Shown here in pieces: positions 50,592 through 59,294 of a DNA stretch of 64,000 nucleotides. The stretch is from Brevifilum sp029548365 (GTDB lineage: Bacteria > Chloroflexota > Anaerolineae > Anaerolineales > Anaerolineaceae). The notes under the pieces were generated by a model that was not told where the DNA came from, did not search any database, and was given only the letters and a program-made list of their open reading frames with translations. The DNA lies in contig DAOSSA010000005.1 in the NCBI GenBank assembly GCA_035376985.1, forward strand, positions 59,524 through 123,523, in the 5' to 3' direction. The position numbers and the translations under genes are program-made. Within the stretch, counting starts at the first letter, position 1; every line of letters begins with the position of its first letter.

Positions 50592-52223
50592 TTATTCTCT
50601 AAAAATCCTCACGTGCCGATTGGGTTCTTTACCATAAGAATGCGAGACCAGGTCAGCCTGGCGTGCCATTTCGTGCTGTAAACGGCGAATTGTGGACGAG
50701 GCGGGCGCCAGGTCAATCCAGCGCTCGCCGTTCAACACAGCCTCGATAGCGGCCTGGGTTTGATCGACCACAGTGCGATCCTGCCCGGCAATCTCCTCGA
50801 CACTGGACAGGTTGAACACATCGACTAAAAATTGCTCTAATTGCTGGCTGGTGTTCGACCGTAAGACAAAAATGGGCATTTTACGCTGTTCTGCCTCAAC
50901 AATAGGCTGCTGGCGCTCGCGATAATAACGGCGCAGAGTCAACAGGGCGTCAGCTTCTTTCAACTCGCGTACGATTCGGGCAGGTACATTCAGCAGCTTC
51001 GCTGCCTGGGTCAGCCGGTTGCGCGCCACCCCAAATGGAAAAATGTTGATCGGCTTCAACGGTTGTGTCTCCATCTCAGCCATTGCCAGGGGGTTTTTTG
51101 CGCCTGCTACCTGGAGCATCCCAACCTCGTTGCGTTGATTGCCAGTCGAACGGCTGAAGGGCATCGTTTCTCGTTTGCCTGACCTGCTTAATGCCTGGGC
51201 GGCTGTGCTGATCTTTGGAACCGCCGGTTTTTGCGTATGGATTCGATTTTGCTCATCACGATAGCGGATTTCCGGCGGAAGCGGGTAGCCCCGTAAAAGT
51301 GCGTCTACAGCCGCAGAGACATCGTTCTGTACGGCAACCCGGTCCCGATCCTGGATCTCGACCAGCATATCAAAGGTCGCAGGTGCGCGGCGTTCGAGAA
51401 CGGTCTTTTGGGTACCGCGCCGGCGGGCTTCCTCATCGGAAAGGGTAACGGATTCAATTCCGCCAACCAGGTCAGACAGGGTGGGGTTGAGCAGGAGGTT
51501 TTCAAGGGTGTTGCCGTGGGCAGTGCCGATCAGTTGAACCCCACGTTCAGCAATTGTGCGAGCCGCCATGGCTTCCAGTTCTCTACCGATCTCATCGATG
51601 ACGATCACCTCGGGGTTGTGATTTTCTACAGCCTCGATCATCACCTCGTGCTGGAGAGAAGGTTTGGCCACCTGCATCCGGCGGGCAGAGCCAATCGCCG
51701 GATGGGGGACATCTCCGTCGCCGCCAATTTCGTTGCTGGTGTCCACGATGATCACGCGGGATTTTTCTGCCAGGATACGGGCTGTCTCCCGCAGGATGGT
51801 GGTTTTACCCACTCCCGGTCGCCCAAGGATGAGGATGCTGGCGCCGGATTCAATTAAATCCTGGATGATGTCGCTGGTACCATAAACTGCGCGCCCGATC
51901 CGGCAGGTCAATCCGATGACTTCCTGGCGCCGGTTGCGAATGGCTGAAATCCGGTGCAGGGTGCGCTCGATCCCGGCGCGGTTATCGGCATCAAACTCGC
52001 TGATGGATCGCGTGACGGCTTTGATATCGTCATAGGTGATTTCTTGTTCACTGAGAACCGCCTCACGGTTTACGAAACGCGCCTTTGGCCGCCTTCCTAA
52101 ATCCATGACAACTTCGAGTAAATTATCGCTGTCATCCAGCTCACGTAAAACCGCAGAAATTTGCTGTGGCAGGATTCCCAGCAGCAAATCAAGGTCATCT
52201 GTAATTTTTTCGTGTTTTTGCAT
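50592..52223 (-). CDS. AAA ATPase with R3H domain (Ycf45/SpoIIIAA-like)
   Basis: 543 residues. A SpoIIIAA-like P-loop domain: ILGRPGVGKTTILRE (Walker A, near residue 140), RVIIVDTSNEIGGDGD, and VIVIDEIGRELEAMAART (Walker B). The middle is variable; the C-terminus (about 475-543) is an R3H nucleic-acid-binding domain with ending SHSYGKEPNRHVRIF. Homologues include plastid Ycf45; a role in RNA or ssDNA handling is suggested only by R3H. ATG 52223 is preferred over TTG 52229. Upstream of tmk. Confidence 0.85.
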   Translation of the reverse strand: MQKHEKITDDLDLLLGILPQQISAVLRELDDSDNLLEVVMDLGRRPKARFVNREAVLSEQEITYDDIKAVTRSISEFDADNRAGIERTLHRISAIRNRRQEVIGLTCRIGRAVYGTSDIIQDLIESGASILILGRPGVGKTTILRETARILAEKSRVIIVDTSNEIGGDGDVPHPAIGSARRMQVAKPSLQHEVMIEAVENHNPEVIVIDEIGRELEAMAARTIAERGVQLIGTAHGNTLENLLLNPTLSDLVGGIESVTLSDEEARRRGTQKTVLERRAPATFDMLVEIQDRDRVAVQNDVSAAVDALLRGYPLPPEIRYRDEQNRIHTQKPAVPKISTAAQALSRSGKRETMPFSRSTGNQRNEVGMLQVAGAKNPLAMAEMETQPLKPINIFPFGVARNRLTQAAKLLNVPARIVRELKEADALLTLRRYYRERQQPIVEAEQRKMPIFVLRSNTSQQLEQFLVDVFNLSSVEEIAGQDRTVVDQTQAAIEAVLNGERWIDLAPASSTIRRLQHEMARQADLVSHSYGKEPNRHVRIFRE

Positions 52224-52340
52224 ATTCAAAAATTTTCTTTCCCATAAAATTGATGCCAGGGAAGGTTACCTCAGCACCACCTTTAATTCTATCCTAAATT
52301 GATGAATGTAGGCTTTGTCTGCAACTCGACAGCCCGGGTT

Positions 52341-53291
52341 TTATTCCCGGGAAGCTTCGATCGGCGCAACAGGAAGGGTCGGCTCACGATTGCCGTTTTC
52401 AAATGCTGGATATGAAAACTCGGTCTTAACCCGTTGACGGTGTGCCATATAGCGCACCAGCAAGGCTTGCGCAGGGAGCACCCGAACAGAGCGTTCGAGC
52501 AATGCAGGTTCTAACCAGGGCTGGTAGGAGCGTGAGGTGATATAGACCGGGCGCCCATGCAGGTCAGGCAGCGCCAGCAGTAATTGCTCCAGCAGTTCGG
52601 TCATATCAATCCTGGTTTGCGGGTTGACGACAGGCAATACCCACACCCCAACCGGACCGTAGACCAGGTCTGCATAAGCTTGCAGATCGCCCTTTGGCGC
52701 GTAATGCACCAGGCCGAGCGTCTCCTGGCGGGAAAGGAATTCCACAGATTGCACCAAAGGCGGCACCAGGGTGTAGTACAGGTTGCGCATTCCCGCTATA
52801 TCTGTGCTTGACCAAATCCGCCAGCCTGACGAGCGTTGATGGCGGGCTTGCCCTGGCGGGGCACATTGATAGACGTTTTGTTGGGTCAGAACTGAGAAAC
52901 CTGCCTGGCGAAAGTATGGAAAGAGGGGTGAATCTGTGAAAACTTCTGCCACGACCTGTTTTGCACCCCAGCCACCGGCTTTTTTCACCAGCGCTTCCAG
53001 CAGGGAAACCAGGCAGTGTGAATCCCCACGGGTTGGTTCGAGCAGGTAGTTAATCTGGGCGCTGCTCATCTTTGAAGACTGGTAAATTTGGGCAATACAG
53101 CGCTCCTGGTCATCCTCAGATTGGAAAACGCCGGTAAACCGGTGATCGGTTGGGTGAATTGCAAACAGGAGGTGACTTAGAGAGAGGGGCTTGCCGTGGG
53201 TGAGGTGCAGAATGTTGTCCAGGCAGGTGAGCTCTCGGCGATGACGATAAAGATATAACCAGTCATTCCAGAGGATTTCACGCTCGCTCAT
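52341..53291 (-). CDS. GNAT-fold-like protein of unknown function
   Basis: 316 residues from ATG 53291; TTG 53336 is an alternative start. Residues around 100-150 (LLEALVKKAGGWGAKQVVAEVFTDSPLFPYFRQAGFSVLTQQNVY) have the pattern of a GNAT acetyltransferase, helix then beta bulge then GF, though no clear Q/RxxGxG/A loop is seen. The C-terminal half is also reminiscent of the fold, so it may be a degenerate double GNAT. It lies between pdxS and the AAA/R3H gene on the same strand. Confidence 0.6.
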   Translation of the reverse strand: MSEREILWNDWLYLYRHRRELTCLDNILHLTHGKPLSLSHLLFAIHPTDHRFTGVFQSEDDQERCIAQIYQSSKMSSAQINYLLEPTRGDSHCLVSLLEALVKKAGGWGAKQVVAEVFTDSPLFPYFRQAGFSVLTQQNVYQCAPPGQARHQRSSGWRIWSSTDIAGMRNLYYTLVPPLVQSVEFLSRQETLGLVHYAPKGDLQAYADLVYGPVGVWVLPVVNPQTRIDMTELLEQLLLALPDLHGRPVYITSRSYQPWLEPALLERSVRVLPAQALLVRYMAHRQRVKTEFSYPAFENGNREPTLPVAPIEASRE

Positions 53292-53450
53292 GTCCTTGCG
53301 ATACTCACAAAAAAGGGTTAAAGGGGGTATCGACAATCATCGCCTGATAAAGACAGCTTCCCAGCCTGTCTTTGTGCTGGGAAGCAATCATGCGTCTATC
53401 GGGCAGGATCATCAATGCCGATGTCCATCTTGATATTAATTCTGGACGAA

Positions 53451-54338
53451 TTACCAGCCGCGGGTGGAAAGCATGTCGGATTCGGAGAGATCTGCCACCT
53501 GGCGTCCCACCATGGCTTCACCTAGGTTACGGCTGATTTCAGCCAGAACCCGGGGGTTATCAAAATTGGCGGCGGCTTTGACAATGGCTGCAGCTCGTTT
53601 CGCCGGGTCACCGGACTTAAAAATACCCGAACCAACAAAGATGCCATCCACACCCAGTTGCATCATTAAGCCAGCATCGGCAGGGGTTGCAATACCGCCG
53701 GCAGCAAAGTTGACGACGGGCAGGTGTCCAAGCTGGCGCACCGCTTTGACCACTTCATAGGGCGCGCCGATATCTTTCGCGTAGGTCATCAGCTCTTCTT
53801 CAGGCATATTTTGCAGGCGCTTAATCTCACCCAACACGCTGCGCGCATGGCGAACCGCTTCGACCACATCGCCAGTGCCGGGTTCACCCTTGGTGCGCAG
53901 CATTGCTGCGCCTTCGCCCAGTCGGCGTAAGGCTTCACCCAGGTTGCGGCATCCGCACACAAAAGGTACTTCAAAAACGTGTTTGTTGATGTGATAGGCT
54001 TCATCAGCGGGGGTTAACACCTCGGATTCATCGATAAAGTCCACGCCGAGGGATTCCAAAATTTGGGCTTCAACAAAATGTCCGATGCGGCATTTAGCCA
54101 TCACCGGGATAGAAACCGCATCCATGATTTTGATAATTAACTCGGGGTCGCTCATGCGGGCAACTCCGCCATGGGCGCGAATGTCTGCGGGAACGCGCTC
54201 CAGCGCCATCACTGCGACTGCACCAGCATCTTCAGCGATCTTCGCGTGATCGGACGTGACCACATCCATGATCACTCCGCCTTTTAGTTTCTGTGCCAGG
54301 CTTTTTTTCACCTCAAAAGCCGCAATTTGTTGTTCCAT
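53451..54338 (-). CDS. pdxS: pyridoxal 5'-phosphate synthase, PdxS subunit
   Basis: 295 residues from ATG 54338, with GGAGG 4 nt upstream. GGVIMDVVTSDHAKIAEDAGAVAVMALERVPADIR, VMAKCRIGHFVEAQILE and FAAGGIATPADAGLMMQLGVDGIFVGSGIF are near-invariant PdxS sequences. PdxS builds PLP from ribose 5-phosphate, glyceraldehyde 3-phosphate and ammonia, which PdxT releases from glutamine. pdxT is usually adjacent but is absent here, so it should be elsewhere in the genome. Confidence 0.97.
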   Translation of the reverse strand: MEQQIAAFEVKKSLAQKLKGGVIMDVVTSDHAKIAEDAGAVAVMALERVPADIRAHGGVARMSDPELIIKIMDAVSIPVMAKCRIGHFVEAQILESLGVDFIDESEVLTPADEAYHINKHVFEVPFVCGCRNLGEALRRLGEGAAMLRTKGEPGTGDVVEAVRHARSVLGEIKRLQNMPEEELMTYAKDIGAPYEVVKAVRQLGHLPVVNFAAGGIATPADAGLMMQLGVDGIFVGSGIFKSGDPAKRAAAIVKAAANFDNPRVLAEISRNLGEAMVGRQVADLSESDMLSTRGW

Positions 54339-54368
54339 AGAGCCTCCAAAAGAATGTTTGTCATACAA

Positions 54369-54397
54369 ATTTTACCACACATGAGGTCAAGCAACAA
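54369..54397 (-). promoter_or_regulatory. pdxS promoter
   Basis: On the minus strand TTGTTG, a 17-bp spacer and TAAAAT, with a TGG extended -10. The predicted start near 54362 leaves a leader of about 24 nt. Confidence 0.5.
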
Positions 54398-54451
54398 TCA
54401 ACACACGCAGCGTGGTGAAAAGAAATATAAAACTGAAATTAACTCAGTTAA

Positions 54452-55225
54452 TCAAATTTTATCGACGTAGCGGGTGTCATCCAGGGAGTTTTTTGTCCCG
54501 CGCAGAACAGGTTTTTCTTCAGCCGTTGTTTCTTGGGATGGCAATAAGGCTTCTTCGGCTGCGCTAAGCTCTTGCGGGGTGGCGCGCCTGGTGATGCTCC
54601 ATTTCCCGCAGTGCTCACAACGGTCGAATTTCCCAACGATCATATTGATTCCCCAGATGTGGCGTGGGAAAGGGCGCCCGCACCTGGGGCAGATCGCGGC
54701 GCCTGACAGCCCATAACTCCCGGGTTTGCCAGGTTCCCCACTTTGGCGAGGCCTTCGTTTATTACCCAGCGCCAGCACCAACCCATAGATCGCCAGGGAA
54801 AATAAAAGGATTGCACCCAGTCCGCCAAATATCAACGCCAGGATGCGCTTTTCGGCTTCAGGTGTGATAAAGTTCAGGTGGACTGCAGCAGTGGTCTCCT
54901 CCCGACCGTCGTGCAGGGTCACCCGCGCGCGCAGCAGGCGAAGACCAAATCCATACTGGTCCGTATGGAATTGGAACGAAAAAGGCGCCTCTTCTACCAG
55001 GGTCATCAGCTCATCATCGATGAAAAATTCAACCGCGGCAACCTGGTGGACGTCGCCTTTAATGCTGATGGATAATTGACCCCTGACGTTAATTCCTTCG
55101 CCATAACCATAAAGTCTGCGCCAGCTGACTTGATACTCCTCATCCTGGGCGGAAACGGGCAGGGCAATCATCATTAACAGGGTTGTGATTAACAAAGCCA
55201 GGCTGAGGTTTTTACATTTCGCCAT
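54452..55225 (-). CDS. secreted/membrane protein with Ig-like domain and cytoplasmic zinc ribbon
   Basis: 257 residues; no named family. Signal peptide (residues 1-26, ending VSAQ), an extracellular Ig-like domain (about 28-122) with VEFFIDDELMTLVEEAPFSFQF, a membrane segment (about 128-152), then a cytoplasmic zinc ribbon with CPRCG and CEHCG and an acidic tail. It is 12 bp after the ABC permease gene and in the same operon, so it is probably a partner or sensor of the transporter. AAGGA lies 9 nt before the ATG. Confidence 0.7.
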   Translation of the reverse strand: MAKCKNLSLALLITTLLMMIALPVSAQDEEYQVSWRRLYGYGEGINVRGQLSISIKGDVHQVAAVEFFIDDELMTLVEEAPFSFQFHTDQYGFGLRLLRARVTLHDGREETTAAVHLNFITPEAEKRILALIFGGLGAILLFSLAIYGLVLALGNKRRPRQSGEPGKPGSYGLSGAAICPRCGRPFPRHIWGINMIVGKFDRCEHCGKWSITRRATPQELSAAEEALLPSQETTAEEKPVLRGTKNSLDDTRYVDKI

Positions 55226-55237
55226 CGGCGGTGATCC

Positions 55238-56035
55238 TTATTTCCAGCGAGTGAGAATCGTCTCACGCTGAAAGATGCTGACGCCCAGGTAAATCAACCC
55301 AATATCGACCAGCGCCAGGCCCCCGATAAAACTGAACATCACCAGCAGGTTGATGACGATCACCCCGGCCAGCTGGGCAAAAAGCGCTGCCAGCACCGGG
55401 ACAATCAACAGGACAGATATTTGTTCAGCCACGCGGGGATCGTTTACTCGCGAAGAAACAAACAGGGAAAAATTTACTGCGGCAATCGCCATCAATGGCC
55501 CGGCAACCAGCACGGCCAACAGCCAGGTTGGGCTGATAATGTAACGCATAACCGGGGCGGAAACGCCAATCAGCGGCAGTGCGATCAAAAAAAGCCCAAA
55601 AGAAATCCATCCAGCCAGGATGGCAGGGATGGCGGCAGCCAGGCTTTTCCCTGCCAGCAGCTCGAAAGTAGAAATAGGCGTTGCCAGCAATGGCTCCAGG
55701 CTGCGGGTGGTTTTTTCCCCGACCACGCTGTAAGCGGCAATGGTGACCGGGATGATCACCGGTATCATCATAAACAGGAGCATGAACATATTGATCAGAT
55801 ACACCTGCATACAATCGCCCGGGGTCATCTCTGCAGCGCAAAAGGATAGGAGCGCCGGCGGAAGTTCAGAAAAATCACCTGCAATTTCACCCCCCATGCT
55901 TTGCCCGGTTAAAAACAACATGAGCACCGGCAAAGCCACTAAAAACAAGGGTATGAAGATCAAGGTGAACAGGACCATCTTATGCTGAAAAACCTCTGCC
56001 CATTCTTTGTCGATAATTGTCCAGATGTGTTTCAT
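55238..56035 (-). CDS. ABC-2 type transporter permease
   Basis: 265 residues, about six membrane segments. The ABC-2 signature GEKTTRSLEPLLATPISTFELLAGKSLAAAIPA follows the extracellular loop, as in NatB-like exporters. Its ATG overlaps the ATPase stop by 4 bp. The cargo is unknown; together with the ATPase it forms an exporter. Confidence 0.88.
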   Translation of the reverse strand: MKHIWTIIDKEWAEVFQHKMVLFTLIFIPLFLVALPVLMLFLTGQSMGGEIAGDFSELPPALLSFCAAEMTPGDCMQVYLINMFMLLFMMIPVIIPVTIAAYSVVGEKTTRSLEPLLATPISTFELLAGKSLAAAIPAILAGWISFGLFLIALPLIGVSAPVMRYIISPTWLLAVLVAGPLMAIAAVNFSLFVSSRVNDPRVAEQISVLLIVPVLAALFAQLAGVIVINLLVMFSFIGGLALVDIGLIYLGVSIFQRETILTRWK

Positions 56036-56976
56036 GGCTCGGTTACCTCGGGTTGATTTTCTCCCATGGTTTGCATGTAGATTTCTTCTAACGAGTGGCG
56101 TAATTCACCGACGAACTGAACATCAGCCCCTGCGGTCACCAGGGTACGAATAATTTGGGGATTTAAGTTTTCCGGGTCTTCGGTAGTAATCACCAGTTTG
56201 CTTTCAACCTGTGAAATATCTTGAACGCTGGGCAGCGCCTGAAGTTGTGGCAGCCAGGCGGGGTCAACCGTACGTAAATGAATGACAATTTTCCGCCCGA
56301 AGAATTTTACGCGCAGGTTCTGGGAGGTGTCGACCTCGATCAGGTGAGTTCGAAAGAGACCGATCCGGTCGCACAGGCGGTCGGCTTCGTTGAGGTTGTG
56401 CGTACACATGAAGATCGTCCGCCCCTGGGAGCGCAGTTCTTCGATAAAACTGCGCACAAGCAAGGCGGCTTCCGGGTCCAACCCGCTGGTAGGCTCGTCA
56501 AGGAACAATAACCGGGGTTCATGCAGCAAAGCCCGGCAGATCGCCAGCTTTTGACGCATCCCTTTAGAGAAACTACCCACGGGATCGTCGCGGCGCTCCC
56601 ACAAGCCGAGCATTTGCAGGTATTTTCGAACCTGGCCTTCTACGTCTTCAACGTCGTACAGCTTCGCATAGATAGTGAGGTTTTTAAAGGCACTCAAGCG
56701 TTCATACATCCCGGGGTTTTCCGTCAATATTCCCACATTGCGGCGGATATCCTGGTCACTTTCGCCCAGTGGATAACCGCACACCCGGGCTGTGCCGGTT
56801 GTGGGTGCAATCAGGCTGGTGAGCATGCGGATCGTGGTGGTCTTGCCTGCCCCGTTGGGACCTAAAAAGCCAAACACCTCGCCTTCCTGAACGTTCAGGG
56901 TCAGATCAACCACCGCTGGAATGTCAACGCCTTTTTTGATTTTAAATATTTTCGTCAAATTTTCAGTTTCTATCAT
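56032..56976 (-). CDS. ABC transporter ATP-binding protein
   Basis: 314 residues. Walker A GPNGAGKTTTIRML, Q-loop region, signature SFSKGMRQKLAICRAL, Walker B RLLFLDEPTSGLDPEA and the H-loop THNL are complete, followed by the usual C-terminal domain of CcmA/NatA-like ATPases. It powers the ABC-2 permease encoded directly downstream. First gene of the three-gene operon. Confidence 0.93.
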   Translation of the reverse strand: MIETENLTKIFKIKKGVDIPAVVDLTLNVQEGEVFGFLGPNGAGKTTTIRMLTSLIAPTTGTARVCGYPLGESDQDIRRNVGILTENPGMYERLSAFKNLTIYAKLYDVEDVEGQVRKYLQMLGLWERRDDPVGSFSKGMRQKLAICRALLHEPRLLFLDEPTSGLDPEAALLVRSFIEELRSQGRTIFMCTHNLNEADRLCDRIGLFRTHLIEVDTSQNLRVKFFGRKIVIHLRTVDPAWLPQLQALPSVQDISQVESKLVITTEDPENLNPQIIRTLVTAGADVQFVGELRHSLEEIYMQTMGENQPEVTEP

Positions 56977-57028
56977 ATCAAGCTTTCAAATCGGTCAATA
57001 GAAATCCGTTGTTGATTTTTATTGTACT

Positions 57029-57658
57029 TCAAGAAAAAGCCAACCAGTAAACGGCGATTCCAAAGGTCACCGCAACGTTGAGGGAGGTCTTTAACCCGCT
57101 CATTGGCACTGAAAGTACCAGGTCGGCAATTTCCAGCAAGCCAGGATCAACCCCCGCCTGTTCATTGCCCACCACCAGAACCAGGGGTTGTGCGCTGCAA
57201 ATTGAGAGGTCAACCGAGAAAAGGGGTTGAGATTCCGGCGTGGTTTCCAGTGCCAGGATGCAATATCCCCGGGTATGTAATTCTTTTGCCAGGTCAAGCG
57301 CGTTTAAGTGCGCTGACCAGGGGAGCGTGTGTTCAGCGCCCAGGGCAGTTTTTTGAAGGGCTGGATGTTTCGCAGGGTTGGGGGTGATCCCGCACAGGTA
57401 GATGTGCTGGGCGCCCACGCCATCTGCGGTGCGAAAGATCGCGCCGGTATTATGTGCGCTGCGAATGTTATCCAGCAGCACGTTGATTTGCCGTTTGGGA
57501 TGAATGCAGCGATTCTCAGGCCCACGGTGCTGGAAGGATTCTGCCGCACGGGTCATCGGTAAACCGCAAAGGGGACAGTAAGCGCCCGAATGCACCGCCG
57601 GGTCAATCGGCATTCGCAGGCGGCAATCCGGATGTGTGCATTGTCGAACTTCGTACAT
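57029..57658 (-). CDS. SPOUT RNA 2'-O-ribose methyltransferase with N-terminal zinc finger
   Basis: 209 residues from ATG 57658 (GGAG 7 nt upstream); the frame extends 32 codons further without support. A four-Cys zinc ribbon (C7, C12, C28, C31) precedes the SPOUT domain: motif 1 NIRSAHNTGAIFRTADGVG, motif 2 VVGNEQAGVDP, motif 3 VPMSGLKTSLNVAVTFGI. This is the TrmH/RlmB group; whether it modifies tRNA or rRNA is not decidable from sequence. The Zn-ribbon fusion would aid RNA recognition. Confidence 0.88.
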   Translation of the reverse strand: MYEVRQCTHPDCRLRMPIDPAVHSGAYCPLCGLPMTRAAESFQHRGPENRCIHPKRQINVLLDNIRSAHNTGAIFRTADGVGAQHIYLCGITPNPAKHPALQKTALGAEHTLPWSAHLNALDLAKELHTRGYCILALETTPESQPLFSVDLSICSAQPLVLVVGNEQAGVDPGLLEIADLVLSVPMSGLKTSLNVAVTFGIAVYWLAFS

Positions 57659-57783
57659 GGTCACGCTCCTTTGCCCAGGAACACAGGATGGGCTCCCTGC
57701 TGAGGGATATAATTTTAACGTATGTTGTCGCTTTAAGTGTCTCCATGGATGCACCTGTTTCCAGGCGATTAAAAGCCAAACGC

Positions 57784-57808
57784 CTGGGTGAGGGGGGCAC
57801 CCAGACGT
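57784..57808 (-). terminator. possible terminator of the TnpA-like gene
   Basis: CTGGGTG pairs with CACCCAG around a C-rich loop on the minus strand, followed by GTTTGGCTTTTAAT. It lies about 80 nt downstream of the gene end. Confidence 0.4.
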
Positions 57809-57886
57809 TTGACGATCATAAATATATCATGGTCGCCTGTGGATTGCAAGGGTTAAGAGGTTAAATTCACATTAGTGTTTTAATGT

Positions 57887-58591
57887 TTATTGCCTCCGGT
57901 GCCCAGTACTGCGTTCAGACCAATCCCGAGAGACATGGGCGATCAGAACCTGGGTGGGAAAATCCTGGGACTGTGTATCTACCAGGTAACCCGGCGACCA
58001 GAAGTCGCCGATGTTTTCATCGGTTTGCAAGGCGGGAAAAGCTTCGAAGATCCGTTTTGAAGTCCACTGCCTGACAGCAGCCAGCGTTTTCAGGGTCAGG
58101 CATTCGGGAAAATCCAGCAGGGTCCATTTAAAATAATCGGGTCGAATAGAAATCAGATCCAGTTCCCAGCCATAAATTTGGCTCAATTCTGGCATCCAGA
58201 CCCGCAAATCTTGTGCCAGTTCACCTAAAAGATAGTGTTCTTTCATGCGCGGGACTAGGTAGAAGGAGGTGTCATAAACCGTTGCTGCCAGGGTAGCCAG
58301 GTCGTCATTTGAGGCAGGTTGAAAGTCGGGTTGCTGGTCGCCAGGTGCCTGACTGCTGGATTCAACAGCGCCCGGTTGACGGGCTGAATATCGGTCATCG
58401 ATTTCTTCCGCGGGCTGGTCCTTGATCCCCGCTTGAAGAATGCTGGCCAGGTCCTCTTCGGCTGGCGATTTGGGTTCCAATGGCTGCCAGGAGCGGTTTG
58501 CCGAAAGGTCAGCTTGAGAAGGCTTCACTTTGTGATCAGAAACTCCTTGACCCTGTTTTTCTGCTGGTTTTTTTGGCTTTGCAGACACCAT
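57887..58591 (-). CDS. degenerate IS200/IS605 TnpA-like (Y1 transposase fold) protein
   Basis: 234 residues. The first 95 are hydrophilic and probably disordered. From about 100 on, the chain follows the Y1 (TnpA/REP-associated) transposase: SFYLVPRMKEHYLLGELAQDL, GWELDLISIRPDYFKWTLL, TSKRIFEAFPAL, FWSPGYLVDT. Where active enzymes have PDHVHLL, this has PDYFKWT (151-157), so both metal-binding His are gone; the catalytic Tyr position in the C-terminal helix (usually RRYIE) appears as AHVSR (H219). The reading frame is intact, with no flanking IS ends or TnpB. It therefore looks exapted, perhaps as a DNA- or RNA-binding protein. Family placement is by pattern only. Confidence 0.65.
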   Translation of the reverse strand: MVSAKPKKPAEKQGQGVSDHKVKPSQADLSANRSWQPLEPKSPAEEDLASILQAGIKDQPAEEIDDRYSARQPGAVESSSQAPGDQQPDFQPASNDDLATLAATVYDTSFYLVPRMKEHYLLGELAQDLRVWMPELSQIYGWELDLISIRPDYFKWTLLDFPECLTLKTLAAVRQWTSKRIFEAFPALQTDENIGDFWSPGYLVDTQSQDFPTQVLIAHVSRDWSERSTGHRRQ

Positions 58592-58623
58592 TTCATCCTT
58601 ATCGTGCTGGGCTGTATTCCATT

Positions 58624-58860
58624 CTAATTGTCATTTATTTGATGTAGATTTCTGTTACCTTGCAAGGATTGTTCCAGCCCCATCACAACACCTGCGAGAA
58701 TATTCTCAAACCCATTTTCAAGCCGCAAGAATTTCTTCAAATCATCGGGGTTTGACCCTTCAGTTTGATGAGACCGTGTTCACGCAGCCATTTTTGACCA
58801 GCTCTACGCCACAATGTTGGCTGAGATGGAGCTGTTTTTAATAATATAAGCAACTTCAGT
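58624..58860 (-). pseudogene. possible frameshifted gene remnant
   Basis: On the minus strand, one frame reads ...PTLWRRAGQKWLREHGLIKL and stops; the next frame continues NPDDLKKFLRLENGFENIL and GVVMGLEQSLQGNRNL to a TAG near 58627. Each half looks protein-like, and a single indel would join them. I do not recognise the family. Confidence 0.3.
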
Positions 58861-58936
58861 GTAATTATTATACTGGAAGATTTCGTCGGTTTACCCGGTT
58901 GCGGAGTGTGGCTCTGGTCATCTATAGAGGATCATT

Positions 58937-59041
58937 GTGCATGCATTGACTCGTACTTTGCGGGTGATTGCCAACAAGGGCTTCACCGGACCCCAAGGAG
59001 ATGAAGGCGTACAAGAATTGCACCTGGTGCTTCACGCCTGA
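58937..59041 (+). CDS. possible small protein (34 codons)
   Basis: GTG start with AGAGGA 5 nt upstream; the product begins MHALTRTLRVIANKGFTGPQ and continues GDEGVQELHLVLHA to TGA. Soluble, unrecognised. A short chance frame in decayed DNA is an equal alternative. Confidence 0.25.
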   Translation: MHALTRTLRVIANKGFTGPQGDEGVQELHLVLHA

Positions 59042-59212
59042 TTTGATAAAACCAAATGCCAGCCTATTGACGCCCGAATATTACTCTTCTGAATTAACTC
59101 AGTATCATTATTAGCGGTGAAAATACCGCTTTCCAGCGAGCAATAATCAAGACATGTCCTGGGCAACGGGTGGTGATGCCAATTCTTATGCCTATACCCG
59201 GACTGACTTCGG

Positions 59213-59218
59213 TATAAT
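59213..59218 (+). promoter_or_regulatory. candidate -10 box for lpdA
   Basis: TATAAT, placing the transcript start near 59226 and a 69-nt leader before ATG 59295. No convincing -35. Confidence 0.4.
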
Positions 59219-59294
59219 TAAAGTGATCTGGGCAGCAATAGCGATCATGCATGAGAATGGATAGGAATATCAAAGCAGAAAGGAAATTCAATAG

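Larger units (their letters stand above)
58592..59294. other. 703-bp stretch with decayed coding-like fragments
   Basis: No full gene is supported. The minus strand holds two short frames that would join after a one-base shift (about 58624-58860). The plus strand holds a 34-codon frame with a ribosome site (58937-59041) and a 36-codon frame from ATG (59154-59264) with none. Together they suggest eroded genes. TATAAT at 59213-59218 may be the lpdA promoter. Confidence 0.45.
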
